DNA of 64,000 nt from Aurantimonas coralicida DSM 14790 (GCF_000421645.1 NZ_ATXK01000009.1:62001-126000), one strand, 5' to 3'; shown: positions 1-9,571, numbered from the stretch's first letter. Program-made: numbers and translations. Notes: generated by a model not told the origin, from the sequence alone.

Positions 1-272
1 GCTTCCCCGGCCTGTCGAAGATCCCGGTGCTGGGCACGCTGTTCCGCTCGCGCGACTTCCAGCGCTACGAGACCGAGCTGGTGATCATCGTCACGCCCTA
101 TCTGGTGCGCCCGGTTCCGCGCCAGGCGCTGGCCCGCCCGGACGACGGCTTCGCCCTGTCCAGCGACGGTGCCGCCAACTTCCTCGGCCGCGTCAATCGC
201 GTCTACGGCCACATGGAAACCAAGCTGCCACCCGGCCGGTATCACGGCGTCGTCGGCTTCATCTACAAATGA
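1..272 (+). CDS. cpaC: Tad pilus secretin CpaC/RcpA, C-terminal end (partial)
   Basis: Only the last 90 codons are present; the gene enters from the left edge and the first full codon is at base 3. The visible protein starts with [16 protein letters not shown], followed by an [11 protein letters not shown] strand, which is the conserved end of the secretin beta-domain. Secretins form the outer-membrane ring through which the Flp/Tad pilus leaves the cell. About 50 residues follow the last beta-strand. The gene leads directly into cpaD, cpaE, cpaF, tadB and tadC on the same strand, which fixes the identity as CpaC rather than a type II secretion secretin. The stop codon is TGA at 270-272. Confidence 0.93.
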   Translation, partial: FPGLSKIPVLGTLFRSRDFQRYETELVIIVTPYLVRPVPRQALARPDDGFALSSDGAANFLGRVNRVYGHMETKLPPGRYHGVVGFIYK

Positions 273-292
273 CCGGTTCTGGGAGATCGCAG

Positions 293-1003
293 GTGCAAGA
301 CCGTTCGCAGATCATCGGCCGCCGCCGTCCCCGGACGTCCATGGCCGCCCTGTTGCCGCTGGCCGCGATGCTGATCGCCGGCGGTTGCGCCAACGTCCAC
401 AATGTCGAGGTCGGCTCGATCCCCGACGATTACCGCACCCGGCATCCGATCGTCGTGTCGGAGGACCAGGAAGCCATCGACATTCCGATCGTGATGTCCG
501 ACGCCCGCCTGTCCTACGCCAATCGCGGCCGCGTCGAGCATTTCGGCGACCGGTTCCGCGCCTCGGGCGCCGATTCCATCCAAGTGATGCTGCCGACCGG
601 CTCGGCCAACCAGTATGCCGCCGACCGGGTCTCGCACGAGATCGTCGAGGCGCTGCGCGGCCGCTACATCTCGCGCGACCGGATCTTCGTGCAGCCCTAT
701 TCGGCGGTGGGCGCCGAAGGGCCGACGCCGATCCGGCTGACCTATGCGACGCTGGTCGCCAAGACCGGTCCGTGCGGGCGCTGGCCCGACGACATGACGG
801 ACACGTCCGAGAACAAGAACTACTTCAATTTCGGCTGCGCCAGTCAGCAGAACCTTGCCGCCCAGATTGCCGATCCGCGTGATCTGCTGTCGCCGCGCGG
901 CGTCGATTCCATCGATGCCGGCCGACGCACCACGGTGCTCGACAATTACCGGCGCGGCGAGCCGACGACGACGGCGGCCGGTTCCAGCGAAATCGAATAC
1001 TGA
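293..1003 (+). CDS. cpaD: Tad pilus assembly lipoprotein CpaD
   Basis: CpaD family protein, an outer-membrane lipoprotein associated with the secretin and needed for Tad pilus biogenesis. I chose GTG 293 because GGGAG lies 7 bases upstream; an in-frame ATG at 269 overlaps the cpaC stop (ATGA) but has no ribosome site. The protein has a short basic start (GRRRPRT), a hydrophobic segment and a lipobox ending LIAGGC, so it should be lipidated on that cysteine. The mature part carries the family pattern with TYATLVAKTGPCGRWP and NFGCASQQNLAAQIADPRDL, where two cysteines are conserved in relatives. The length of about 236 residues is normal. It is the second gene visible in the pilus operon. Confidence 0.92.
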   Translation: MQDRSQIIGRRRPRTSMAALLPLAAMLIAGGCANVHNVEVGSIPDDYRTRHPIVVSEDQEAIDIPIVMSDARLSYANRGRVEHFGDRFRASGADSIQVMLPTGSANQYAADRVSHEIVEALRGRYISRDRIFVQPYSAVGAEGPTPIRLTYATLVAKTGPCGRWPDDMTDTSENKNYFNFGCASQQNLAAQIADPRDLLSPRGVDSIDAGRRTTVLDNYRRGEPTTTAAGSSEIEY

Positions 1004-1020
1004 TGGGAGCCGCGGAAACC

Positions 1021-2295
1021 ATGTCTACCGCTTCGCGCGCTGCGCCGGACACCAGCTTCGACGATCCGGCCGGTCTGGATAACGTCCGGCCGATCCCCCG
1101 CATCTCCATCCAGGCCTTCTGCGAAAGCGAGGCCGTCGCCCGGCCGATCGAGAATGCCGGGGCGGACCGGCGCATGGCTAAGACCCACATGCGGGTCAAT
1201 CTCGGCGGCATCCGCGCCGCGGTGGAGCATTTCTCCGGCGCGCCGACGCCCAACCTCGTCATCCTGGAATCCAAGCTGCCGCCGCTTGAACTGATCGGCG
1301 AGCTGGAATCCCTGTCGGAGGTCTGCGACCCGGGCTCCAAGGTGATCATCATCGGTCACTACAACGACGTGGCGCTCTACCGCGACCTGATGCATCGCGG
1401 CGTGTCGGAATATCTCGTCGCGCCGGTCTCGATCGCCGACATCATGACGATCATCGGCTCTTTGTTCACCGCGCCCGATTCCGAGCCGCTCGGCCGCTCG
1501 ATCGCCTTTGTCGGCGCCAAGGGCGGCGTCGGCTCATCGACGATCGCCCACAATCTGGCCTGGTCGATCTCCAAGCTGTTCTCCAGCGACGTGGTGATCG
1601 CCGATCTCGATCTGCCCTTCGGCACCGCCAACATCAATTTCGACCAGGACCCGGCCCAGGGCATCGCCGAGGCGGTGTTCTCGGCCGAGCGCATGGACGA
1701 CACCATGCTCGACCGGCTGCTGTCGAAATGCGCCGAGCATCTGTCGCTGCTGGCCGCGCCGTCGCTGCTCGACCGCACCTACGACTTCTCGACCGAAGCC
1801 TTCTCGGCGCTGATCGAGACCGCCCAGCGCGGCGCGCCGGTGGTGGCGCTCGACATCCCGCATGTGTGGAACGACTGGACCCGCAGCGTTCTCGCCTCGG
1901 CCGACCAGATCGTCATCACCGCGACGCCGGATCTGGCCAATCTGCGCAATGCCAAGAACCTCGTCGACATGCTGGCCAAGCTGCGGCCCAACGATCCGGT
2001 GCCGCATCTGATCCTCAACCAGCTGGCGATCCCGCGGCGTCCGGAAATCTCGCCCGAGGAATTCGCCGATCCGCTCGGCCTCGAGCCGATCGCCCAGATC
2101 AATTTCGACCCGCAGGCCTTCGGCAATGCGGCCAATAACGGGCAGATGCTCGCCGAACTCGACGGCAAGCATCCGGCCGTGGAGGCCTTCGAGCACGTCG
2201 CCCACGTCCTGACCGGACGCGGCACGGCCAAGAAGCCGAAGAAGCAGGGCCTTCTCCAGCGGCTGCGCCACAGCGGCAAAGCAACCAGGGAGTAG
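1021..2295 (+). CDS. cpaE: Tad pilus assembly protein CpaE (MinD/ParA-like ATPase)
   Basis: CpaE positions the Tad pilus machinery at the pole in Caulobacter-type bacteria. The protein has an N-terminal receiver-like domain (roughly residues 20-150) and a C-terminal MinD/ParA-type ATPase domain that opens with FVGAKGGVGSSTIAHNLAW, a deviant Walker A, followed by a switch region VVIADLDLPFGTANINFD. Two starts are possible: ATG 1003, which overlaps the cpaD stop as TGATG, and ATG 1021, which has GGGAG 11 bases upstream. I favour 1021. The C-terminus is basic (KKPKKQGLLQRLRHSGK). The receiver-like domain lacks an obvious phosphorylatable aspartate pocket, as is usual in CpaE. cpaF follows after 7 bases. 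Confidence 0.92.
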   Translation: MSTASRAAPDTSFDDPAGLDNVRPIPRISIQAFCESEAVARPIENAGADRRMAKTHMRVNLGGIRAAVEHFSGAPTPNLVILESKLPPLELIGELESLSEVCDPGSKVIIIGHYNDVALYRDLMHRGVSEYLVAPVSIADIMTIIGSLFTAPDSEPLGRSIAFVGAKGGVGSSTIAHNLAWSISKLFSSDVVIADLDLPFGTANINFDQDPAQGIAEAVFSAERMDDTMLDRLLSKCAEHLSLLAAPSLLDRTYDFSTEAFSALIETAQRGAPVVALDIPHVWNDWTRSVLASADQIVITATPDLANLRNAKNLVDMLAKLRPNDPVPHLILNQLAIPRRPEISPEEFADPLGLEPIAQINFDPQAFGNAANNGQMLAELDGKHPAVEAFEHVAHVLTGRGTAKKPKKQGLLQRLRHSGKATRE

Positions 2296-2302
2296 CGGCA
2301 GC

Positions 2303-3796
2303 ATGTTCGGCAAACGCGGAAACGAGCCTCGCAGCAATCCCGGCATGGGTCTGACTTCGACCCTGCCGAAGCCGTCGGCCGCGCCGGTCCCGGCGCCCAA
2401 GCCGCGCGAGCCCGTGTCGCGGGCGCCCGTCACGCCGCCGCCGGCGGCAGCGGCGCCGCGGGAGGCCGCCGCCGCGAGCGACAATTCCGCGGCCGTGCGG
2501 CCGGACAGCTATTACGCCCGCAAGGCCGAGGTCTTCGCGGCGCTGATCGATACGATCGACCTGTCGCAGCTCGCTCGCCTCGACGCCGAGAGCGCGCGCG
2601 AGGAAATCCGCGACATCGTCAACGACATCGTCGCGATCAAGAGCTTCGCCATGTCGATCTCCGAACAGGAGGACATGCTCAGCGACATCTGCAACGACGT
2701 CCTCGGCTACGGGCCGCTGGAGCCGCTGCTGGCGCGCGACGACATCGCCGACATCATGGTCAACGGCGCCCGCCAGACCTTCATCGAAGTCGCCGGCAAG
2801 GTGCTGGAGACCAATGTCCGCTTCCGCGACAACCAGCAGCTCCTGAACATCTGCCAGCGCATCGTCAGCCAGGTCGGCCGGCGCGTCGACGAGACATCGC
2901 CGATCTGCGACGCGCGCCTGCCCGACGGCAGCCGCGTCAACGTCATCGCGCCGCCGCTGTCCATCGACGGCACCACGCTGACCATTCGTAAGTTCAAGAA
3001 GGACAAGCTCACCCTCGACCAGCTCGTCCAGTTCGGCGCAATCTCGCCGGAAGGCGCGCAGATCCTGCAGATCATCGGCCGGGTCCGCTGCAACGTGGTC
3101 ATCTCCGGCGGTACCGGCTCGGGCAAGACGACGCTTCTGAACTGCCTGACCCGCTATATAGACACCGACGAGCGGATCATCACCTGCGAGGATTCGGCCG
3201 AGCTGCAGCTCCAGCAGCCCCATGTCGTGCGCCTGGAAACCCGACCGCCCAACATCGAGGGCGAGGGCGAGATCACCATGCGCGACCTGGTCAAGAACTG
3301 CCTGCGCATGCGGCCCGAACGCATCATCGTCGGCGAAGTGCGCGGACCGGAGGTCTTCGACCTCCTGCAGGCGATGAACACCGGCCATGACGGCTCGATG
3401 GGCACGATCCACGCCAACTCGCCGCGCGAGTGCCTGAACCGCATGGAATCGATGATCGCCATGGGCGGCTTCTCGCTGCCCTCGCGCACCGTCAAGGAGA
3501 TCATCGTCGGCTCCATCGACGTGATCGTCCAGGCCGCGCGCCTGCGTGACGGGTCGCGCCGGATCACCCACATCACAGAAGTGCTGGGCATGGAGGGCGA
3601 CGTGATCACCACGCAGGATCTGTTCGTCTACGACATGACCGGCGAGGACGCGCAGGGCCGGATCATCGGCCGCCACCGCTCCACCGGCATCGGCCGGCCG
3701 GCCTTCTGGGACCGGGCGCGCTACTACAACGAGGAGCAGCGCCTTGCCGCCGCCCTCGACGCGTCGGGCGCCGACGAGCCGGCGGGGATGCTGTAA
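2303..3796 (+). CDS. cpaF: Tad pilus assembly ATPase CpaF/TadA
   Basis: Secretion ATPase of the TadA/VirB11-like family that powers pilin extrusion from the cytoplasmic face. The first 60 residues are Pro/Ala-rich and probably disordered. The N-terminal domain (about 75-240) is followed by the ATPase core with Walker [10 protein letters not shown] (Lys275), an Asp box with [10 protein letters not shown], a Walker B-like region ending [12 protein letters not shown], and a His box [17 protein letters not shown]. The length of 497 is typical for rhizobial CpaF. GGGAG lies 10 bases before the ATG. The stop overlaps the tadB start as TAATG, which suggests coupled translation. Confidence 0.96.
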   Translation: MFGKRGNEPRSNPGMGLTSTLPKPSAAPVPAPKPREPVSRAPVTPPPAAAAPREAAAASDNSAAVRPDSYYARKAEVFAALIDTIDLSQLARLDAESAREEIRDIVNDIVAIKSFAMSISEQEDMLSDICNDVLGYGPLEPLLARDDIADIMVNGARQTFIEVAGKVLETNVRFRDNQQLLNICQRIVSQVGRRVDETSPICDARLPDGSRVNVIAPPLSIDGTTLTIRKFKKDKLTLDQLVQFGAISPEGAQILQIIGRVRCNVVISGGTGSGKTTLLNCLTRYIDTDERIITCEDSAELQLQQPHVVRLETRPPNIEGEGEITMRDLVKNCLRMRPERIIVGEVRGPEVFDLLQAMNTGHDGSMGTIHANSPRECLNRMESMIAMGGFSLPSRTVKEIIVGSIDVIVQAARLRDGSRRITHITEVLGMEGDVITTQDLFVYDMTGEDAQGRIIGRHRSTGIGRPAFWDRARYYNEEQRLAAALDASGADEPAGML

Positions 3797-4803
3797 TGAG
3801 CCCGGCCGGCGTCATCCTGTTTATCCTGTTCTCGACGATCGCCGCCGGCGCGCTCGCCTTCGCCTTCCTGCAGCCGCGGATCGCCAAGGAACGCAAGGTG
3901 GAGAACCGGCGTGCGCAATATACGCGCGACGACACCGAGCGGCGCTCGCTGAAGGTCGCCCGCGACCGGCTGAAGGAGCAGGACAAGCGCCGCAAGACGA
4001 TCCAGTCGTCGCTGAAGGAGCTGGAATCGCGCCAGAAGGAGCGCGACAAGCACACCGGCAAGCTGACCCTGCAGCGCCAGCTCGAACAGGCCGGCTGGAC
4101 GATGAGCGTCAAGCAGTTCGTGCTGCTCAGCATCGCCATGGGCTTCGTCAGCCTGTTCGTGGCGGCGATCTTCGGCGCGCCGTTGCTGCTCCTGATCGGC
4201 GCGGTCGTCGTCGGCGGGCTCGGCCTGCCGCGCTTCCTCCTGTCGCGGGCGCGCAAGAAGCGCTTCCAGAAATTCGGCGAGGAATTTCCCAACGCCATCG
4301 ATCTGATCGTGCGCGGCGTGAAATCGGGCCTGCCGCTGAACGACACGCTCAGGATCGTCTCCGGCGAGACGCTGGAGCCGGTGCGCAGCGAGTTCCGCAA
4401 GATCATCGAGAGCCAGCAGATGGGCGTGCCGATCTCCGAGGCGGTCGAGAAGCTCTATCGCAACATTCCGACGCCCGAGGCGAACTTCTTCGCCATCGTC
4501 ATCGCCATCCAGTCGCAGGCCGGCGGCAATCTGTCGGAAGCGCTCGGCAACCTGTCGAACGTGCTGCGCGACCGCAAGAAGATGCGGGCGAAGGTGCAGG
4601 CGATGTCGATGGAGGCCAAGGCCTCCGGCGGCATCATCGGCGCGCTGCCGGTGGTCGTCGCCAGCCTCGTCTACATCACGACGCCCGACTACATCTCGGT
4701 CCTGTTCACCTCCGGCACCGGCCATCTGATCCTGGCGATCTCGGGGCTGTGGATGGCGACCGGCGTCTTCGTGATGAAGAAGATGATCAGCTTCGATTTC
4801 TAA
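3796..4803 (+). CDS. tadB: Tad pilus inner-membrane platform protein TadB
   Basis: GspF/TadB family inner-membrane protein that forms the pilus platform with TadC. There is an N-terminal membrane segment (about residues 3-25) and then a strongly charged, probably coiled stretch (RRSLKVARDRLKEQDKRR and onward, about 45-95). Two further hydrophobic segments lie near 110-155. The T2SSF domain follows, with the pattern FPNAIDLIVRGVKSGLPL and an ending with two more membrane segments. The length of 335 is usual. It overlaps the cpaF stop by one base, and tadC follows after about 54 bases, so the three genes are almost surely co-transcribed. Confidence 0.94.
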   Translation: MSPAGVILFILFSTIAAGALAFAFLQPRIAKERKVENRRAQYTRDDTERRSLKVARDRLKEQDKRRKTIQSSLKELESRQKERDKHTGKLTLQRQLEQAGWTMSVKQFVLLSIAMGFVSLFVAAIFGAPLLLLIGAVVVGGLGLPRFLLSRARKKRFQKFGEEFPNAIDLIVRGVKSGLPLNDTLRIVSGETLEPVRSEFRKIIESQQMGVPISEAVEKLYRNIPTPEANFFAIVIAIQSQAGGNLSEALGNLSNVLRDRKKMRAKVQAMSMEAKASGGIIGALPVVVASLVYITTPDYISVLFTSGTGHLILAISGLWMATGVFVMKKMISFDF

Positions 4804-4857
4804 GGGCCGACCGGCGCCGCTCAGAACGCGCAGCCGAAGCGGAAGGTGCAGACGAGT

Positions 4858-5844
4858 ATGGAAATGTTCGCGCTCATCGGAGTGTCCCCGGCGGTCGCCG
4901 CCAGCGTGGTCATGGCGATCGCGGTGTTCACCACCTTCATCGCCATCGCCATGCCGATGCTCGCCGGCAACCAGCTGAAAAGCCGGATGAAGGCGGTGGC
5001 GCTGGAGCGCGACGAGATGCGGGCGCGCGAGCGGGCGCGCATGGCGGCTGAGAACGAGCGCGGTCGCTCGGGCCTGCGCCAGCAGGACAGCAAGGGCGTC
5101 GCCAGCCTCGTTGTCGAACGGCTCAACCTGCGCACGGCGCTGGCCGACGACAAGACCGTGACGAGCCTGCGCAATGCCGGCTATCGCGGCCAGCGGCCGC
5201 TGACCCTGTTCCTGTTCGCGCGCGCCGTGCTGCCGCTCCTGATGTTCGCCCTCGCGCTGTTCTACGTCTTCGGCCTCGGCCTCCTCGACACGCATCCGAC
5301 GATGATGCGCATCGCGATCTGCCTCGGCGTCGCCTATGTCGGCTTCGTCGCGCCGATCTTCTTCGTGAAGAACCGCGCCACCAAGCGCCGGTTGTCGATC
5401 AGCCGGGCCTGGCCGGATGCCCTGGATCTGCTGCTGATCTGCGTGGAATCGGGCAATTCGATCGAGGCGGCCTTCCGCCGGGTGGCCGAGGAGATCGGCA
5501 TCCAGTCGATCCCGCTGGCTGAGGAACTGGTGCTGGTCTGCGCCGAGCTGTCCTATCTGCCGGACCGCAAGGTGGCCTATGACAATCTGGCCACCCGCAC
5601 CGGCCTCGACGGCGTGCGCACGGTCTGTACGGCGCTGGTCCAGGCCGAGCGCTACGGCACGCCGCTGGGCACCGCGCTGCGGACGCTGTCGCAGGAAAAC
5701 CGCGACCAGCGGATGAATCTTGCGGAGAAGAAAGCCGCCGCGCTGCCGCCGAAGCTCACCGTGCCGATGATCGTGTTCTTCCTGCCGGTGCTGTTCGCCG
5801 TCATCATCGGCCCGGCGATCATCAAGGTCATGGCCGTCCAGTAG
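4858..5844 (+). CDS. tadC: Tad pilus inner-membrane platform protein TadC
   Basis: Second T2SSF-domain platform protein of the Tad system, paralogous to TadB. I placed the start at ATG 4858, with GGAAGG about 11 bases upstream; an in-frame GTG at 4846 is possible but less likely. The protein has an N-terminal membrane segment, a basic and alanine-rich linker, paired membrane segments near 120-165, and a T2SSF core with the pattern WPDALDLLLICVESGNSIEAAF. It ends in a hydrophobic segment (MIVFFLPVLFAVIIGPAIIKV). It is the last gene of the operon on this strand; a strong bidirectional terminator lies about 230 bases downstream. Confidence 0.93.
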   Translation: MEMFALIGVSPAVAASVVMAIAVFTTFIAIAMPMLAGNQLKSRMKAVALERDEMRARERARMAAENERGRSGLRQQDSKGVASLVVERLNLRTALADDKTVTSLRNAGYRGQRPLTLFLFARAVLPLLMFALALFYVFGLGLLDTHPTMMRIAICLGVAYVGFVAPIFFVKNRATKRRLSISRAWPDALDLLLICVESGNSIEAAFRRVAEEIGIQSIPLAEELVLVCAELSYLPDRKVAYDNLATRTGLDGVRTVCTALVQAERYGTPLGTALRTLSQENRDQRMNLAEKKAAALPPKLTVPMIVFFLPVLFAVIIGPAIIKVMAVQ

Positions 5845-6075
5845 CGGCACCGCCAGCAGGGTGCCCGGCGCCTGCCGCCCGCCGGACCGTGTCTGGCCGC
5901 GCCGTGGAGCCGGCCTCGCTAGGGGGCGGCTTGGTCCCTGCATGAACGCGCGGGGACGATCCCGAACCATCACAGCGAGGGTCGGCGCAGCACCCGAACA
6001 CATGAAGCTGAGCGACCGCTGTCCGTCTGCCCTGATCGAGGCGGCCCAGGGGCGGGCCGCAGCAGCGGTCAACGC

Positions 6076-6108
6076 AAAAAGGGCGCACCCCCGAGGATGC
6101 GCCCTTTT
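6076..6108. terminator. bidirectional Rho-independent terminator between tadC and tadD
   Basis: AAAAGGGCGCA at 6077-6087 pairs perfectly with TGCGCCCTTTT at 6098-6108 around a 10-base loop, giving a GC stem flanked by an A-run and a T-run, so it can stop transcription from either side. It lies between the converging tadC and tadD genes. The rest of the 302-base gap (5845-6146) shows no convincing gene; reading frames there have no ribosome site and no recognisable product. Confidence 0.9.
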
Positions 6109-6146
6109 CGTGTCTTCGAACCGTCAGCGTGAAGCGGTGGGACCGA

Positions 6147-6968
6147 TCAGTTCTCGGCCTTGTCCTTGTCCTTCAGCATCGCCCAGGTGTTCTGCTGGGC
6201 GAGCATCGCCTTGAGGAAGGCGACATTGGCTTCCGCCTCGGCCGGCGGTAGTTCGCTGCTGGCGATCTTCTCGGCCTCGTCGAAGCGGCCCTGCAGGCCG
6301 ACGACCAGCGCCAGGTTCTGGCGCACGCGGCTGTCGCTGCCCGGCTGGGAGGCGGCGGAGCGCAGATAGGATTCGGCCGACTTCAGATCGTTGCCGAGAA
6401 GGTAGGACATGCCGAGATTGGACAGGATCGTCGGCTCGTTCGGCTGCATGTCCAGCGCCTTGCGATAGAGCGTGCGCGCCGGAACCTGCTGGCCCATCTG
6501 GTCGAGAATGGCACCCTCGGCGGAATAGAGCCGCCAGTCGGGATAGTCCGGGGTCTGGGCGCGGCGAATGGTCTCCAGCGCCTTGGGCAGGTCGCCGGCC
6601 GCGGCCAGCGCCTTGCCGTAGGCCGCGAGGACGTCGCGATCTTCCGGATGGGCGATCGCCATCTGCTGCATCACCGCCAGCGACTGGTCGTTGCGTCCGG
6701 CCATCTGCAGGGCGGCGGCATAGGAGAGGCCGGTGGGCTTGTTCTTGGGATCACGGTCATAGGCGGCGCCATAAGTGCGCACGGCCGACTGCAATTCGGT
6801 GGTGTTCATCTGGGCCACCGTGCGGCCCTGCTGCGCGGGGCGCTGGATCGAGCCGGTGGTCTCGTTGGACACGGAGCCGCAGCCTTGGGTCACCATCAGG
6901 GCGAGGCATGCGCCAAGGAGCAGCCCCTGTTTTGCACGGCGTCCCGAACTAGTTCCGCGCCCGACCAT
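6147..6968 (-). CDS. tadD: Tad pilus TPR lipoprotein TadD
   Basis: TadD-like tetratricopeptide protein, a lipoprotein that acts as an assembly factor for the Tad pilus. I placed the start at the ATG at 6968, because AGGAG sits 6 bases before it; an upstream in-frame ATG at 6992 lacks a site. The N-terminus has basic residues, a hydrophobic stretch and a lipobox ending MVTQGCGS, so the cysteine near residue 30 should be lipidated. Several TPR helix pairs follow (for example KALDMQPNEPTILSNLGMSY). It is transcribed toward the cpa operon as a separate unit, with an inverted repeat upstream at 7041-7061 in the region shared with the divergent aminopeptidase gene. Confidence 0.88.
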   Translation of the reverse strand: MVGRGTSSGRRAKQGLLLGACLALMVTQGCGSVSNETTGSIQRPAQQGRTVAQMNTTELQSAVRTYGAAYDRDPKNKPTGLSYAAALQMAGRNDQSLAVMQQMAIAHPEDRDVLAAYGKALAAAGDLPKALETIRRAQTPDYPDWRLYSAEGAILDQMGQQVPARTLYRKALDMQPNEPTILSNLGMSYLLGNDLKSAESYLRSAASQPGSDSRVRQNLALVVGLQGRFDEAEKIASSELPPAEAEANVAFLKAMLAQQNTWAMLKDKDKAEN

Positions 6969-7040
6969 GATCTGCTCCTGTTCCGCCTGCATGTCGGCCG
7001 CATCGAAAACGGGACGGCCTTCGACGGTGAGAGTATTTCG

Positions 7041-7061
7041 TTAACCCTAATGACCGGTTAA
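7041..7061. promoter_or_regulatory. TTAACC-N9-GGTTAA inverted repeat, possible CtrA half-sites
   Basis: TTAACC at 7041-7046 is mirrored by GGTTAA at 7056-7061 in the 129-base region between the divergent tadD and aminopeptidase genes. Each arm resembles the TTAACC half-site bound by the cell-cycle regulator CtrA, but the spacing and inverted orientation differ from the standard TTAA-N7-TTAA, so this is a weak regulatory call. Confidence 0.35.
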
Positions 7062-7097
7062 TGCCGGTCCCAGGACGCAAACCCCAGGACACGCCCC

Positions 7098-8507
7098 ATG
7101 CCGATCACCCTTGCCAGCGACAATGCCGCGACCGCCCTGCCTGTCTGGACGGCGACCCGTGACGGGCTCGACGACCTGCCGGAGGCGGCGCGGCGCTGGG
7201 CCCGGGCGACGCGGTTCGAGGCCGGCGCCGGCCAGGTGCTGCTGGTGCCCGATGCCGACGGGGCGACCGCCGGCGCCATTCTCGGCCTCGGCAAGGCCGC
7301 CGGAACGGGGGAGGGCGCGGCAGCGCGGCGGGCACTCGCGGCCGGTGCGCTGGCGACCCATCTGCCGGCGGGCGACTGGCAGCTTGCCGATGGCGCCGAT
7401 CTCGACGGATCGCTGGCGACACTGGCGGTGCTTCTCGGCGGCTATCGCTTCGATCGCTACCGCACCGGGCGCAAGGACGAGGACGCGGCGGCCGTCATCC
7501 GCTTCGCGCCGCCCGGCGACGTCGACGCCGCCGAGGCGCAGGCGCTGGCGGCCGGCGTGTCGCTGACCCGTGACCTCATCAACACCCCGACCAGCGACAT
7601 GGGACCGGCCGAACTGGAAGCGGCGGCCCGGGCGATGGCCGATGGGTTCGGCGCCGCGGTGACGACGATCGAGGGTGACGCGCTGCTTGAAGAGAACTTC
7701 CCGATGATCCACGCCGTCGGCCGGGCCAGCGCCTCGGCGCCGCGCCTGATCGACATGCGCTGGGGCCGGGCGGACGCGCCGAAGGTGACCCTCGTCGGCA
7801 AGGGCGTCTGCTTCGACACCGGCGGCCTCGACATCAAGCCGGCCTCGGGCATGCTCCTGATGAAGAAGGACATGGGCGGCGCCGCGAACGTGCTGGGCCT
7901 TGCCCACATGATCATGGCCCGCGGCCTCGATCTGCATCTGCGGGTGCTGATCCCGGCGGTGGAGAACGCGATCTCGGCCAACGCCTTCCGTCCCGGCGAC
8001 ATCCTGCACAGCCGCAAGGGCAAGACGGTGGAGATCGGCAACACCGATGCCGAGGGCCGGCTGGTGCTCGCCGACGCCCTGGCGCTGGCCGACGAGGAGG
8101 CGCCGCAGCTCCTGATCGACATGGCGACCCTGACCGGTGCCGCCCGCGTGGCGCTCGGGCCCGACCTGCCGCCCTTCTTCACCGACGATGACGGCTTTGC
8201 CGGGGATCTCGCCGCGGCGAGTATGGCGGTGGCCGACCCGGTCTGGCGGATGCCGCTCTGGGCGCCCTATGCCGCCAACCTCTCCTCACGGGTCGCCGAC
8301 ATCAACAATGTCACCAGCGACGGCTTCGCCGGTGCGGTGACGGCCGCACTGTTCCTGCAGGGCTTCGTCGAAAAGGCCGAAAGCTGGTCGCATTTCGACG
8401 TCTATGGCTGGCGCGCCAAGGCGAGCCCGATCGGCCCCATCGGCGGCGAGGCGCATGCCACCCGTGCCCTCTTCCAGGTGCTGAAGGCGCGCTTTCCGCG
8501 GCGCTGA
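7098..8507 (+). CDS. leucyl aminopeptidase family protein (M17)
   Basis: Cytoplasmic M17 metallo-aminopeptidase that releases N-terminal residues from peptides using two metal ions. The N-terminal domain (about 1-150) is variable. The catalytic domain holds the family motif NTDAEGRLVLADAL (about residues 314-327) and the lysine-containing GVCFDTGGLDIKP, followed by MLLMKKDMGGA, which supplies metal and bicarbonate ligands. The length of 469 and the divergent N-terminus fit the alphaproteobacterial PepB-like branch better than E. coli PepA. The ATG at 7098 comes after CAGGACACGCCCC. The NlpC/P60 gene follows closely on the same strand, a pairing that suggests joint peptide or murein-peptide turnover. 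Confidence 0.93.
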   Translation: MPITLASDNAATALPVWTATRDGLDDLPEAARRWARATRFEAGAGQVLLVPDADGATAGAILGLGKAAGTGEGAAARRALAAGALATHLPAGDWQLADGADLDGSLATLAVLLGGYRFDRYRTGRKDEDAAAVIRFAPPGDVDAAEAQALAAGVSLTRDLINTPTSDMGPAELEAAARAMADGFGAAVTTIEGDALLEENFPMIHAVGRASASAPRLIDMRWGRADAPKVTLVGKGVCFDTGGLDIKPASGMLLMKKDMGGAANVLGLAHMIMARGLDLHLRVLIPAVENAISANAFRPGDILHSRKGKTVEIGNTDAEGRLVLADALALADEEAPQLLIDMATLTGAARVALGPDLPPFFTDDDGFAGDLAAASMAVADPVWRMPLWAPYAANLSSRVADINNVTSDGFAGAVTAALFLQGFVEKAESWSHFDVYGWRAKASPIGPIGGEAHATRALFQVLKARFPRR

Positions 8508-8585
8508 CGGCTTGGCACCTCAGGCGATCGGCTTATGCGGGCCGGTTGCATCTTCTTCGTTTCGCACAGCAAGGCAGACGCGTTC

Positions 8586-9467
8586 ATGACCGGCTCCCCC
8601 GATCCCCGCCTCAACGCCGTGCGCCCCGATCTCGCCGACCGCCGGCTCGAGGGGCAGGTCACGGCCGATCGCTTCGTCGACGGGGTCCCGCGCCGGATCA
8701 TCGCCGCCCTGGCGCCGGTCCGGCGGCATCCGGCGGGCAATGCCCCGCTCGATACCGAGGCACTGTTCGGCGAGGCCGTCACCGTCTTCGACGAGGATGA
8801 CGAAGGCTGGGCCTGGGTGCAGCTCCGGAATGACGGCTATGTCGGCTACGTGCCGAGCGCGGCGCTCGGCCGGCCCGGCGCCGCCCCGACGCACCGGGTC
8901 TGCGTCCCGCGCACGCTGGTCTTTCCCGGCTACGACATCAAGCTGCCGCCGCTCCACGACCTGCCGATGGGCGCCGCCCTGGCGGTGGTCGGTGCCGGGC
9001 AGGACCACAACGCCGCCTATGCCCGGATCGAGCCGGCGGGGGCGGTCGTCCTCCAGCATCTGGAGCCGGTCGCCAGCGTCGCCGCCGACTATGTCGCCAT
9101 CGCCGAGCGTTTCCTCGGCGTGCCCTATCTGTGGGGCGGCAAGAGCGTGTCGGGCATCGACTGTTCGGGCCTCGTCCAGATCGCCTGCCAGATGGCCGGG
9201 ATCGAGGCGCCGCGCGACACCGACATGCAGGAGCGCGCGCTCGGCACGCGGGTTGCCGGCGTCGAGGCGCTGCAGCGCGGCGATCTGGTCTTCTGGAAGG
9301 GGCATGTCGGGATCATGCTCGACGGCGCCCGGCTTCTGCACGCCAACGCGCATCACATGCTGACGGCGATCGAGCCTCTGATGGAGACCATGGCGCGCTT
9401 CGAGGAGCGGGGCATTGCGGTCACCAGCGTCAGGCGATTGCGGCCCGCCGCTGCGGTCCACGGCTGA
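8586..9467 (+). CDS. NlpC/P60 family cell-wall peptidase with SH3 domains
   Basis: NlpC/P60 (C40) cysteine peptidase of about 293 residues, probably cleaving peptidoglycan stem peptides. The N-terminal half carries two bacterial SH3-like segments (for example EAVTVFDEDDEGWAWVQL and a second with APTHRVCVPRTLVFPGYD). The catalytic domain has DCSGLVQIA with nucleophile Cys193, and GHVGIML with His240. No signal peptide is visible from this start. I chose ATG 8586, which gives the usual family start MTGSPDPRLNAVRPDLAD; an upstream in-frame ATG at 8535 would add 17 residues without homology. It lies 78 bases after the M17 aminopeptidase and is probably in its operon. Confidence 0.88.
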   Translation: MTGSPDPRLNAVRPDLADRRLEGQVTADRFVDGVPRRIIAALAPVRRHPAGNAPLDTEALFGEAVTVFDEDDEGWAWVQLRNDGYVGYVPSAALGRPGAAPTHRVCVPRTLVFPGYDIKLPPLHDLPMGAALAVVGAGQDHNAAYARIEPAGAVVLQHLEPVASVAADYVAIAERFLGVPYLWGGKSVSGIDCSGLVQIACQMAGIEAPRDTDMQERALGTRVAGVEALQRGDLVFWKGHVGIMLDGARLLHANAHHMLTAIEPLMETMARFEERGIAVTSVRRLRPAAAVHG

Positions 9468-9571
9468 TCCGCGCCCGCCTGCGCCGCGGCGAGGCATGGC
9501 GCGCCGCCGCCGCAGGACGTCAGGAATTGCAATGGTTTGGCCCGCTTACGAAGCGCTGAAAACCTGGATGG

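Noticed and set aside
3724-6072. A 782-codon open frame on the minus strand across tadB and tadC
   Set aside because: Antisense shadow of two well-supported pilus genes, rich in Arg, His and Asp, with no motif.
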